The position numbers and the translations under genes are program-made. A stretch of DNA of 15,582 nucleotides, taken from NCBI GenBank assembly GCA_002343325.1, contig DDSG01000024.1:1-15582 (forward strand), given 5' to 3'. The notes beneath the pieces were generated by a model, which was not told the origin of the DNA, made no database searches, and saw only the letters and a list, made by a program, of their open reading frames with translations. Of the stretch, positions 6,238 through 13,283 are shown piece by piece (position 1 is the stretch's first letter; each line of letters opens with the position of its first letter). Source of the stretch: Phycisphaerales bacterium UBA2396. Its GTDB lineage: Bacteria; Planctomycetota; Phycisphaerae; Phycisphaerales; UBA1924.

Positions 6238-6274
6238 AGAAAAAAGAGAAGGCCCGACCGAGAGGGCCGGGCCT
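6238..6274 (-). terminator. Intrinsic terminator downstream of rplU
   Basis: Read on the minus strand, AGGCCCGGCC and GGTCGGGCCT form a ten-pair stem around a five-base loop and are followed by TCTCTTTTTTCTC. The single imperfect pair is G-U in the minus-strand RNA but A-C on the plus strand, which fixes the direction. It starts about 30 bases after the L21 stop codon and lies immediately before the asparaginase-like gene. Confidence 0.85.
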
Positions 6275-6303
6275 GTGGGGTCGAGTGGTTCTGGCGTTTG
6301 GCC

Positions 6304-6630
6304 TTAGCCGTTGATGGCGGTGACCTTGACCAGGGTGTACTGCTGGCGGTGGCCGGTCTTCTTGCGCCAGGTCTTCTTCTCGCGGAACTTCTGGATGTGG
6401 ATCTTCTCGCCCTTGACGAGGGGCTCGACGACCTCGCCAACGACGGTGGCGCCGGAGACGTAGGGCTGGCCGAGCTTGGCCGAGCCGCCGGCGGCGCCGA
6501 CGACGAGGACCTTGTCGAAGGTGACCTTCTGGCCGACCTTGGACTGGCCTTCATCGAGAAGGTCGACGAGGATCTGCTCGTCCTTGGAGACGTGACGCTG
6601 GCTGCCGGAATGTTCAATGATCGCGTACAT
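6304..6630 (-). CDS. rplU: 50S ribosomal protein L21
   Basis: This 108-residue protein is bL21, a structural protein of the large ribosomal subunit that contacts 23S rRNA. It starts MYAIIEHSGSQ, has the Asp-Lys-Val-Leu-Val-Val-Gly strand near the middle and ends with the family signature (Trp-Arg-Lys-Lys, Gly-His-Arg-Gln-Gln-Tyr-Thr, Val-Lys-Val-Thr-Ala-Ile). Length is normal (about 103 usual). The ATG at 6630 is preceded by GGGAG at about nine bases; longer in-frame extensions are not family-like. In most bacteria rpmA (L27) follows rplU. Here an intrinsic terminator and the asparaginase-like gene follow instead, so L27 must be encoded elsewhere. Confidence 0.97.
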   Translation of the reverse strand: MYAIIEHSGSQRHVSKDEQILVDLLDEGQSKVGQKVTFDKVLVVGAAGGSAKLGQPYVSGATVVGEVVEPLVKGEKIHIQKFREKKTWRKKTGHRQQYTLVKVTAING

Positions 6631-6659
6631 CGTGAATCGCTCCCAGATGGGGGACTGCA

Positions 6660-6687
6660 AGGATAGGCGCGATCCGGTGCGGGGAAA
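6660..6687 (-). promoter_or_regulatory. Weak candidate promoter for rplU
   Basis: On the minus strand TATCCT (6665-6660) could be a -10 box about 30 bases before the L21 start codon. TTTCCC (6687-6682), 16 bases further up, is a poor -35 box. L21 is likely to need its own promoter because it follows the transporter operon by 120 bases. The match is weak. Confidence 0.22.
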
Positions 6688-6694
6688 GCGCGAT

Positions 6695-6717
6695 CGAACG
6701 CCTCTTCGAGAGGTTCG
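6695..6717 (-). other. Hairpin between the permease gene and rplU
   Basis: CCTCT and AGAGG pair around a three-base loop, and the stem continues after a two-base bulge with CGAA/TTCG. No U tract follows on either strand, so it is not a standard intrinsic terminator. It lies about 35 bases after the permease stop codon and about 65 before rplU. It could protect the end of the transporter mRNA or be chance. Confidence 0.25.
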
Positions 6718-6750
6718 CCCTTTGGTTGGGGTCACGCCCGGCGGCATGGG

Positions 6751-7614
6751 TCATTCCTTGAGGCCGTCGCCGGAAACCCCCCGAATAAAGTTGCGTTGAG
6801 CGATCAAGAAAAGGATGAGGACCGGCAGGACGACCAGGGTGCTGGCGGCCATGAGGAGGTTCCAGGGGGTGCCGCCGGCCTTGGAGTGGTAGAGCTGGAG
6901 GCCCAAGGCGAGGGTGAAGTCGTCGCGGTGGGTGAGGAAGATGAGCGGCCCGAGGAAGTCGTTCCACACGAACATGAAGTGGAAGAGGGCGACGACGAGC
7001 AGGGCGGGGGTGGAGAGGGGGATGATGACGCGCCAGAAGATCCGCCAGTGGCCGCACCCGTCGATGCGGGCGGCCTCGTCAAGTTCGCGTGGGATGCCCA
7101 TGAAGAACTGGCGGAGCAGGAAGATGCTAAAGGCGCCGCCGAACCAGGCGGGGACCCAGAGCGGGCGGAGGGTTCCGATCCAACCGAGTTCGCGGAAGAT
7201 GAGGTAGAGGGGGCCCATGATGACGGGGAAGGGGACCATCATGGTGGCGAGCATGAGCCCAAAGAGCCAGGAACGCCCGCGGAAATCGATGCGAGCAAAG
7301 CCATACGCGACGACGGCGCTGGAGAGGGTCATGCCGATGACGCCGAGCATCGCGACGACGAGCGTGTTGCGGAGGTAGATGGGGAAGGTGACGGCGGGGT
7401 CGTTCCAGACGGCCTCGTAGTTGGCGCGTGCGTGGAGGGGCAGCTCCTGGAGGAAGGTTCCGGGCGGACCGAGCGAGCCGGAGGCCGCGGTCTTGGCCGA
7501 GACGAGGCTCGTCGCGAGCATCCAGATCAGCGGCACGAGAAAGAGCCCGGCCGCGGCGAGCAGGAGGATCGTGGGCGTCCATCGTGCGGAGATGTGGGAT
7601 CCTTCGCGCTGCAC
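6751..7614 (-). CDS. CUT1-type sugar ABC transporter permease, MalG-like
   Basis: This 287-residue inner-membrane permease of the carbohydrate ABC importer class has six hydrophobic spans. The first is at about residues 15-35; the others spread across the rest of the protein. The cytoplasmic EAA loop that docks to the ATPase reads DEAARIDGCGHWRIFWRVIIPL near residues 190-211, with the invariant Gly replaced in context by Gly-Cys-Gly. Hallmarks of the MalG/UgpE type are the Asn-Thr-Leu entry, the Met-Val-Pro-Phe-Pro segment and the ending with a QRNFIRG tail. The start is GTG 7614, directly after the stop of the partner permease, with AGGAGG six bases before it. It is the last gene of the clpS-transporter operon. 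The transported sugar cannot be told from the sequence. Confidence 0.94.
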   Translation of the reverse strand: MQREGSHISARWTPTILLLAAAGLFLVPLIWMLATSLVSAKTAASGSLGPPGTFLQELPLHARANYEAVWNDPAVTFPIYLRNTLVVAMLGVIGMTLSSAVVAYGFARIDFRGRSWLFGLMLATMMVPFPVIMGPLYLIFRELGWIGTLRPLWVPAWFGGAFSIFLLRQFFMGIPRELDEAARIDGCGHWRIFWRVIIPLSTPALLVVALFHFMFVWNDFLGPLIFLTHRDDFTLALGLQLYHSKAGGTPWNLLMAASTLVVLPVLILFLIAQRNFIRGVSGDGLKE

Positions 7615-8508
7615 TCATCCTCCTCTGTAGTGCACAAGTCGCCCGCTGACGGCGAAGGTGAGCCCGGTGAGGGCGAGCACGAAGAGCAGTTGCACCCAGG
7701 CCATGGCGCTGGCGTAGCCCATCTGCCCGTTGAGGAAGGCCTGGCTGAACATCTCGTTGGTGAAGAAGGTGAAGGCCCGGGGGTCCGCGCCCTCGTTGGA
7801 TTTCGAGAGCACGGCGGGCATCCCGAAGAGCTGGAGCGAACCGATCATGAGCGTGACGACATTGAAGAGGATCGCCGGGGAGATCATGGGCAGGGTGACG
7901 TGCCAGAAGCGAGCAACGGGGCCCATGCCGTCGAGCGCGGCGGCCTCGTAGAGCGAGGGCGGAACTTCGCGCATGGCGGCCTCATAGATCACGACGGAAT
8001 GCCCAACACCCCAGAGGGCGATGATGATCAGCGAGACGAGGACCATGGGCCCATCGCCGAGCCAGTTGGGTCCCTCGACGCCGATCAGCGCGAGGGACTG
8101 GTTGATGAGGCCGTACCCGCCGTTGAGGAGCCACATCCAGACCATCCCGGCGGCGACCATGGGGACGAGTGTGGGCAGGAAGATGGCGGCGCGCAGAAAG
8201 CCCGTCAGACGTCGCCCGCCGCAGAGCAGAGCGGCCAGAACGAGGGCGAGAATCGTGCTGAGCGGGACGACCGCGGCGGCGTAGAGGAGGGTGCGCAGGG
8301 CGGCGTCGCGGAAATCGGGCTCACGCCACATCCGCGTGTAGTTGTCAAAGCCCACGAAGATCGGCGCTTCGAGCACGGGATAGTCGGTCAGGCTGTAGTA
8401 CGCGCTCAGGGCGGCGGGCAGCAGCATGAACAGAAGGAACCCGGCGATCCACGGGCTGACCCAGAGGTAACCGGCCAGATCGACCTTGGCGCGTGCGGAG
8501 AGCTTCAT
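7615..8508 (-). CDS. CUT1-type sugar ABC transporter permease, MalF/UgpA-like
   Basis: This 297-residue permease is the partner of the MalG-like protein. It has six spans, the first at about residues 12-36 (Leu-Ala-Gly-Tyr then Pro-Trp-Ile-Ala-Gly-Phe). The family features Ser-Leu-Thr-Asp-Tyr and Phe-Val-Gly-Phe-Asp-Asn-Tyr follow, and the EAA loop EAAALDGMGPVARFWHVTLP lies in the second half. It lacks the large periplasmic loop of enteric MalF, as expected for UgpA/LacF-type proteins. ATG 8508 is chosen because it overlaps the upstream stop codon by four bases (ATGA), fits the family N terminus and precedes the first span at the normal distance. Upstream in-frame ORF sequence lies inside the binding-protein gene. 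No ATPase gene is in the cluster. Confidence 0.94.
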   Translation of the reverse strand: MKLSARAKVDLAGYLWVSPWIAGFLLFMLLPAALSAYYSLTDYPVLEAPIFVGFDNYTRMWREPDFRDAALRTLLYAAAVVPLSTILALVLAALLCGGRRLTGFLRAAIFLPTLVPMVAAGMVWMWLLNGGYGLINQSLALIGVEGPNWLGDGPMVLVSLIIIALWGVGHSVVIYEAAMREVPPSLYEAAALDGMGPVARFWHVTLPMISPAILFNVVTLMIGSLQLFGMPAVLSKSNEGADPRAFTFFTNEMFSQAFLNGQMGYASAMAWVQLLFVLALTGLTFAVSGRLVHYRGG

Positions 8509-9908
8509 GCGCCGCCCTTCCAGCCTCGGCGGGCTTTCTGCTCGTACTCGAGATCGAGCAGCGACTGCACCTCGGTGTTCGTCGAGCGGAGCAGATCTTC
8601 CACGGGCTCGTCGGTGTTCCACACCTTGGGAAACAGGGAGCCCATTTTGGAGCGGATCTGCGGGAACTGCCGCGTGCTGGCGGCGCGGAAGCCCCTCGGG
8701 CTGTTGGCGACGGCGTTGAAGACCTCGACGCCTCGGTTGGGATGCTTCGCGACGAACTCGGGCGAGACCTGCGCGAGAACGGAGTTCTTGAAGTGCGCGG
8801 TGCTGAGCTTCTCGACGATGAGGGGCTGCTGGGTAAAGGCGATGAACTCCATCGAGGCGTCGGGGTGTCTCGCGCCGCGGGGAACGCAGAGCATGTCGGA
8901 CTCAACAAGCCCGATGGGCTGCCCATCAGCGATGGACGCTGGGACCGGGAAGGGCACGACCCCGTAGTCGAGCCCGGGGTTGTGCGTGTTGATGACGCTG
9001 GCGAGCCAGGGACCTTGAAGGACCATGGCGACCTGCCCGGCGAGAAAGGCGTTGTTGATCGAGTCGTAGGAGTTGCCCCACCCGGAGCCGAAGGCATTGA
9101 CGCGCTCGGGGCCGAGGCGCTCGGCGGTCTCGCGAATCCAACGGAACGCCGCGACGTGCTCGGGCGAGTCGATCAGAGCACGGCGGCAGGGTTGGTCGGT
9201 GAGCGAGGCGCCGAAGTAGGCACCCCACGCCCAAGGCCACCAGCCGGGCTCGGTGGGCGTGAACCCGAGGCGCGAGTACCTCCCGCCCTGCGTCGTCGCA
9301 TCAAGACGTGCGGCGAAATCCCCCAACTGTTCGAGCGTGGCGGGCGGGCGGGCCGGATCGAGACCGACTTGGGCGAAGAGCGACTTGTTGTAGTAGAGGG
9401 CGAGCGTGCCGCCCGTGTTGGGGCAGGCCCATCGGCGGAGTCGGCCCGACCGGTCGGGGTGCGAGAGCATGGGCCTGATCGCCCGGGCGTAGGCCTCGAG
9501 CGGGGGAAGCATGGCGGATCCGGCGGCCTCGTCGAGGGGGAGCAGCGCGCCTGTCTCGGCGAAAAGTGGGATGTTGTAGTTGTAGAGCCCGAGCACGTCG
9601 GGCGGATCGCCGCCCGCGATGGCGATCATCGACTTCTGGTCGATCCCCGCGGTGACGAGGTATCGCACGAGAATGCGGGACTGGCTCTGGTTGAACTCGT
9701 CGACGACGGCCTGCATCGCGGCGCCTTCGTGGCCCGTCCATTTCTCCCAGTAATCGAGAACGATGCGTCCGTCGGCGCGGGATCGAGCGCCCCGCGGTCC
9801 GAAGGCGGCGAAGCCCGCCGCGCCCGCGGCCATGGCGCCGAGGAGGCACCTTCGGGTCCACGTGCCGGAACCGCGCACAGATCCATCATGTGGATCGACC
9901 GAGGCCAT
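8505..9908 (-). CDS. Sugar ABC transporter substrate-binding protein, Tat-type signal
   Basis: This 467-residue extracellular solute-binding protein of the family-1 (maltose-binding-like) type should deliver a sugar or sugar derivative to the two permeases downstream. The N terminus carries TRRCLLG (Arg19-Arg20) before an Ala/Gly-rich hydrophobic stretch (about 22-36) and a small-residue cleavage region. This resembles a twin-arginine export signal more than a standard one. Cys21 sits too early for a lipobox. Family features are the early Trp-Glu-Lys-Trp, a Gly-Gly-Asp-Pro-Pro-Asp-Val, the Tyr-Tyr-Asn-Lys strand, a Trp-rich Gly-Trp-Trp-Pro-Trp-Ala-Trp stretch that may line the sugar site, and Ala-Met-Val-Leu-Gln-Gly-Pro-Trp. 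Its ATG directly follows the clpS stop codon, and its own stop overlaps the permease start. The ligand is unknown. Confidence 0.93.
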   Translation of the reverse strand: MASVDPHDGSVRGSGTWTRRCLLGAMAAGAAGFAAFGPRGARSRADGRIVLDYWEKWTGHEGAAMQAVVDEFNQSQSRILVRYLVTAGIDQKSMIAIAGGDPPDVLGLYNYNIPLFAETGALLPLDEAAGSAMLPPLEAYARAIRPMLSHPDRSGRLRRWACPNTGGTLALYYNKSLFAQVGLDPARPPATLEQLGDFAARLDATTQGGRYSRLGFTPTEPGWWPWAWGAYFGASLTDQPCRRALIDSPEHVAAFRWIRETAERLGPERVNAFGSGWGNSYDSINNAFLAGQVAMVLQGPWLASVINTHNPGLDYGVVPFPVPASIADGQPIGLVESDMLCVPRGARHPDASMEFIAFTQQPLIVEKLSTAHFKNSVLAQVSPEFVAKHPNRGVEVFNAVANSPRGFRAASTRQFPQIRSKMGSLFPKVWNTDEPVEDLLRSTNTEVQSLLDLEYEQKARRGWKGGA

Positions 9909-10244
9909 CTACTCGGCGGGCTCCATGGTCGAGATGAGCCCCTTGGAGCGCAACTGCTCCACGATCAGTTCGGCGCGTTCCTTGTGCGTGACGGTGACCA
10001 GCGACAGCCCCCTGGTGTGAGCTTCCTCGGCGGTGGTCCACGCTCGCTCGGGCGGCATGAAGGCGACTGCGACGAGCGAGTGAATCACCCATTCGAACGT
10101 GTTCACGTCGTCGTTGTGCAGGAGCACACGGAAGGGTGGGAGACGATCGAGCGCGGGCGGCGCGGGCTTGGGCTTGGTCGCGACCGAGGCCGCGGGCGTG
10201 TCGTTGCTCGTGGATGGGGCGGGATCGCTTTGTTCGTCGGGCAT
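9909..10244 (-). CDS. clpS: ATP-dependent Clp protease adaptor ClpS
   Basis: This 111-residue protein carries a Pro/Ala/Thr-rich tail (residues 1-36), then the ClpS core. ClpS binds N-degron substrates and hands them to ClpA/ClpC for degradation by ClpP. The pocket motif HNDDVNTFEWV (Asn44, Asp45, Asp46) and His76 match the residues that hold the substrate alpha-amino group in the family. The gatekeeper Met of the proteobacterial proteins is Phe50 here and the pocket Thr is Asn48, so amino-acid preference may differ. ATG 10244 has GGGGAGG at suitable distance; upstream extension has no merit. It is the first gene of an apparent operon with a sugar importer: its stop codon abuts the next ATG. 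No clpA/clpC/clpP is in the window. It is divergent from the unknown gene at 10334. Confidence 0.93.
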   Translation of the reverse strand: MPDEQSDPAPSTSNDTPAASVATKPKPAPPALDRLPPFRVLLHNDDVNTFEWVIHSLVAVAFMPPERAWTTAEEAHTRGLSLVTVTHKERAELIVEQLRSKGLISTMEPAE

Positions 10245-10333
10245 GGCGGAACCTCCCCGGCGTGAACGGGCCGGTTCGTGATAGTCTACACACAGACCGC
10301 CGCACACCAGACGCATTTCCGCAGGACGCGAGC

Positions 10334-10768
10334 ATGCCCAAGCCGGCCCGAGACAGACCAGACCCGGACAACGCGATCTTCATTGTGACGGGCTCGACGC
10401 TGGCCGCCGAGGCTTTCGACCGTCCGCTGGCCTATGCGCTGCGCGAGCGTCTGCTGGCGAGCGCCCCCGAGCGCGGGGATCTGGGTGTGCTCGTGCTGAG
10501 TGACCTGTGGTATGTGAACCAGCCCACGCTCGCGGATCGGCCTGTGATCAGCATCGGCCCGCCGAACTCCAACGCGCTGACGGCCGCCCTGGCGGACAAG
10601 CTGCCCAGCATCCACGCGATCGAGGGGCGGCATGTCGTGCAGTTCGACCCGGACGGCTTTACCGTGGCCGCGCTGTGCTGGGGAGATCGTGACGAAGACA
10701 CCGCCCGCGCGGTCGCCTGGTTCGGTGAGCACGCGCTCGACGAATTTGTGCGGGCGGCGAATCTCTAG
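10334..10768 (+). CDS. Small soluble protein of unknown function
   Basis: This 144-residue protein has no signal peptide or membrane span. It appears alpha/beta: an opening strand IFIVTGSTL, a helix with Asp-Arg-Pro-Leu-Ala-Tyr, a strand with Leu-Gly-Val-Leu-Val-Leu, and a loop Ile-Ser-Ile-Gly-Pro-Pro-Asn-Ser-Asn. The end is helical, with Cys-Trp-Gly-Asp-Arg-Asp-Glu-Asp and a C-terminal helix. I do not recognise the family; the Gly-Pro-Pro-Asn-Ser-Asn loop and Asp-rich turn could form a small-molecule site, but that is a guess. Codon use looks like its neighbours. The ATG at 10334 begins a protein-like sequence and the region before it is the divergent promoter space with clpS. No strong ribosome site is seen. 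Its stop overlaps the stop of the convergent tlpA. Confidence 0.75.
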   Translation: MPKPARDRPDPDNAIFIVTGSTLAAEAFDRPLAYALRERLLASAPERGDLGVLVLSDLWYVNQPTLADRPVISIGPPNSNALTAALADKLPSIHAIEGRHVVQFDPDGFTVAALCWGDRDEDTARAVAWFGEHALDEFVRAANL

Positions 10769-11451
10769 CGGTTCTTCTTCTCGGCGGGCTTCTTCTTGCC
10801 CGATCTGTCCTTGGCGTCCTGCTCGGCCTTCTCACGCTCGGCCTTGGCGGCCTTGTCCGCTTCGATCACGGAACGGATGACGGCCTCGTTGAGCGGGTCG
10901 GTCGTGTCGCCGGGGAAGCCCTGCCACCGCACGACGCCGTCGCTCGAGATCAGGAGCACATGCGGGATGCCCTCGACGCCGACTTCCTTCTTCATGGCAC
11001 CCTTGGTGTCGATGGCCATGCTGTAGGAAACCTTCTTCTCGTCCATGTACGGGCGAACCTTCGACTCCGGCTCGTCGCTGATCCCGATGACCACGAGATC
11101 ATTGCCGAAGGTCTTGGAGAAGCGTTCGAGTTCCGGCGTGAGCGCCCGGCAAGGCCCGCACCAGGTGGCCCAGAAGTCAACGAGGAGAACCTTGCCCTCG
11201 GTCTTGGGTTCGGCGCTCAGCCATTTCTCGACGGCGAGCTTCGGGGCGGGCTTGCCGCGGAGGTCGTTCTTGGCGAAGAGCTTCTTCTTCTTGGCTTCGG
11301 GCCATGCGGCGGCCGGGGCGGGCGTGGTTGGCGCGGGGTCCTTGGCCGCGGGTTGCTTGGGTGCGGCTTCCTTGGGCGCGGGCTGGGCGAAGGCCAACCC
11401 CGCCGCCACGAGCAACGCCGCGGCACCAGCACGAAGGAACGAGTGTGACAT
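10765..11451 (-). CDS. Exported TlpA/ResA-like thioredoxin-fold protein
   Basis: This 228-residue protein has a signal peptide (about residues 1-22, cleavage after Ala-Phe-Ala), a Pro/Ala/Lys-rich linker (about 23-65), a thioredoxin domain (about 66-195) and a highly charged Lys/Glu/Ala tail. The redox site is Trp-Cys-Gly-Pro-Cys (Cys98, Cys101) and the conserved cis-proline is in GIPHV (Pro163). It should reduce or exchange disulfides outside the cytoplasm, as TlpA, ResA and CcmG do. ATG 11451 has GGGAG upstream. It lies 42 bases after gspE on the same strand and is probably in the secretion operon. That would suit a role in thiol quality control of secreted or pilus proteins; this link is inference. 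It ends by overlapping the stop codon of the opposite gene. Confidence 0.92.
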   Translation of the reverse strand: MSHSFLRAGAAALLVAAGLAFAQPAPKEAAPKQPAAKDPAPTTPAPAAAWPEAKKKKLFAKNDLRGKPAPKLAVEKWLSAEPKTEGKVLLVDFWATWCGPCRALTPELERFSKTFGNDLVVIGISDEPESKVRPYMDEKKVSYSMAIDTKGAMKKEVGVEGIPHVLLISSDGVVRWQGFPGDTTDPLNEAVIRSVIEADKAAKAEREKAEQDAKDRSGKKKPAEKKNR

Positions 11452-11493
11452 CGCGATTTCTCCCGCCGGGCGAGCCGGCCTGTGGGTGGATAC

Positions 11494-13215
11494 TCAGGAG
11501 TGAAGCACGCGGAAAACCTCGGCCTCGTCGGTGAGGCCTTGGGCGATCTTTTCCTTCGCGTCGTCGATCATCGTGCGGAAACCGCCCGCCTTGGCGGCAT
11601 CGAGCAGTGAGAGGGCGTCGCTGCTGCGAGCGGCAAGGCGGCGCAGTTCGTCGGTCATGATCATGAGTTCGTAGACCGCGATGCGCCCGCGATAGCCCGA
11701 GCCGTAGCACGACTCGCAGCGAACGCCCGCGATGGTGCCCGTGCCGCCGCAGGCTTTGCACTTGCGTCGGAGAAGTCGCTGGGCGAGCACGCCGAGCAGG
11801 GTCGAGGTGACGAGATAGGGCTCTACGCCGATGTCGACGAGGCGAGTGATGGCGCTCGGGGCGTCGTTGGTGTGGAGCGTGGCGAGCACCAGGTGGCCGG
11901 TCAGCGAGGCCTGGATGGCGAGGTCTGCCGTTTCCTTGTCGCGGATTTCGCCGACAAGAATGACGTCGGGGTCCTGACGCAAGAGGGCCCGCAGGCCGCT
12001 GGCGAAGGTGACGCCCCGCTTGACGTTGACCTGCATCTGGCTGATGCCGTCGAGGTGGTACTCGACCGGATCCTCGATGGTCATGACGTTTCGGCTGGTG
12101 CGGTCGATGCGTCCGAGGGCTGCGTAGAGCGAGGTCGTTTTACCGCTGCCGGTGGGGCCGGTGACCAACAGAATGCCGGTAGGCCGCTCGACAAGGTCCA
12201 TGAACTGGCCCTGCATGGGCTTGGACATCCCGACCTGATCCAGCGAGAGCTGGGTCTGGGTCTGGTCGAGCAAACGCAGCACGAGGCGCTCGCCATACAC
12301 CGTGGGGATGCACGAGAAGCGGATATCGATCTTTCGGCTCCCGATTCGGACGCTGGTGTGCCCGTCCTGCGGGCTGTGGCGGTTGGCGATGTCCAGCTCG
12401 GTCATCACCTTGAGCCGCGAGCTGATCGCCGGAGCAAGCGAAAGCGGGGGCGAGAACGAGTCGATCAGCATCCCGTCGATGCGGAAGCGGATGACGAGCT
12501 TGTTCTCCATCGGATGGACGTGCACGTCGCTCGCCCGCCGGCGAAGTGCTTCGAACAGGATCATGTTCACCAGCCGAATGACCGGGGTCTGCCTGGCGAG
12601 CTGCAGCAGATCGGTCGACTGCCCGGCGGTGCCGGCGGCGGCGGCGATGGCGCTCTCGTCGAGCGGCATCTCCTCGATGATCTCGGTGACCAGATCCTGC
12701 CGCTGCTCGTACCCGCGGTTGATCAGGTTCGCGACGCCCGCCCGCGGGGAAAGGACCAGGCGGATCGGGCCGCCCAGATAGTCCTCGATGATCGTGAACG
12801 CGGCGGGCGACAGGGGCTGGGCCGTGGCGCACACCATCACGGCGCTGGCAGCCCCGGGGTAGGCGGGCTCCTCCTCGATCCCGGCGATGTGGAACTGGCG
12901 GGCCACGTCGCCGGGCACCAGTTCGTAGAAGCGCGAGGCGGACTCCTGGAGCTTCGGCTCGCCCACGTAGGGCAGGCCCGTGCGCTTCGAGAGCAGTTCG
13001 AGCCCTTCGTGCTCGTCCATCGCGAGCAGCGAAAGCAGCGAATCCCAGGGCTCCTCGTCGGAGCCTTCCATCGCGCGGAAGTCGCGGACCTGGTCCGCCG
13101 AAAGCCGCAGCGGGCCGAACATCTCAGCGACGCGTGCGAGCGCTCGTCCGCTTTCCGCGGGGCGTGATTCGCCGTTGGTTCGCACGCTGTCCGACTTGTT
13201 CCCGCCGATCGCCAT
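11494..13215 (-). CDS. gspE: Type II secretion / type IV pilus assembly ATPase GspE (PilB family)
   Basis: This 573-residue hexameric motor ATPase should power pseudopilus or pilus assembly at the cytoplasmic face. It has an N-terminal GspE/MshEN-like domain (about 50-180), the N2 domain with Ser-Asp-Val-His and the Arg-Phe-Arg-Ile-Asp-Gly strand (about 228-250), and the Walker A GPTGSGKTT (about 353-361). The Asp box (ERLVLRLLD region before it), Walker B DPDVILVGEIRD (about 415-426) and His-box LATLHTNDA follow. Near 486-503 there is a tetracysteine zinc site (CxxC, ten residues, CxxC), typical of GspE/PilB. ATG 13215 has GAGG upstream; a TTG at 13281 would extend it by 22 residues almost to the gspD stop. 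It lies between gspD and tlpA. GspE and PilB cannot be firmly separated without the neighbouring genes. Confidence 0.94.
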   Translation of the reverse strand: MAIGGNKSDSVRTNGESRPAESGRALARVAEMFGPLRLSADQVRDFRAMEGSDEEPWDSLLSLLAMDEHEGLELLSKRTGLPYVGEPKLQESASRFYELVPGDVARQFHIAGIEEEPAYPGAASAVMVCATAQPLSPAAFTIIEDYLGGPIRLVLSPRAGVANLINRGYEQRQDLVTEIIEEMPLDESAIAAAAGTAGQSTDLLQLARQTPVIRLVNMILFEALRRRASDVHVHPMENKLVIRFRIDGMLIDSFSPPLSLAPAISSRLKVMTELDIANRHSPQDGHTSVRIGSRKIDIRFSCIPTVYGERLVLRLLDQTQTQLSLDQVGMSKPMQGQFMDLVERPTGILLVTGPTGSGKTTSLYAALGRIDRTSRNVMTIEDPVEYHLDGISQMQVNVKRGVTFASGLRALLRQDPDVILVGEIRDKETADLAIQASLTGHLVLATLHTNDAPSAITRLVDIGVEPYLVTSTLLGVLAQRLLRRKCKACGGTGTIAGVRCESCYGSGYRGRIAVYELMIMTDELRRLAARSSDALSLLDAAKAGGFRTMIDDAKEKIAQGLTDEAEVFRVLHS

Positions 13216-13283
13216 CTCGCCTCGCTTCTGCTCCCCACCCCGCCTCGTCACGCACCGACCCAACACCTCAAGAAAGGCCAACG

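Noticed and set aside
6695..6717. Terminator for the transporter operon
   Set aside because: The hairpin has no U tract on the minus strand, so I list it only as a structure.
6796..8967. A 723-codon plus-strand frame opposite the permease genes
   Set aside because: The translation is Glu/Gly/Asp/His-rich low complexity, the mirror of hydrophobic permease codons. The minus strand has clear ABC permease motifs.
8493..10265. A 590-codon plus-strand frame opposite the binding protein and clpS
   Set aside because: It is an antisense shadow with biased composition; the opposite strand holds recognised genes.
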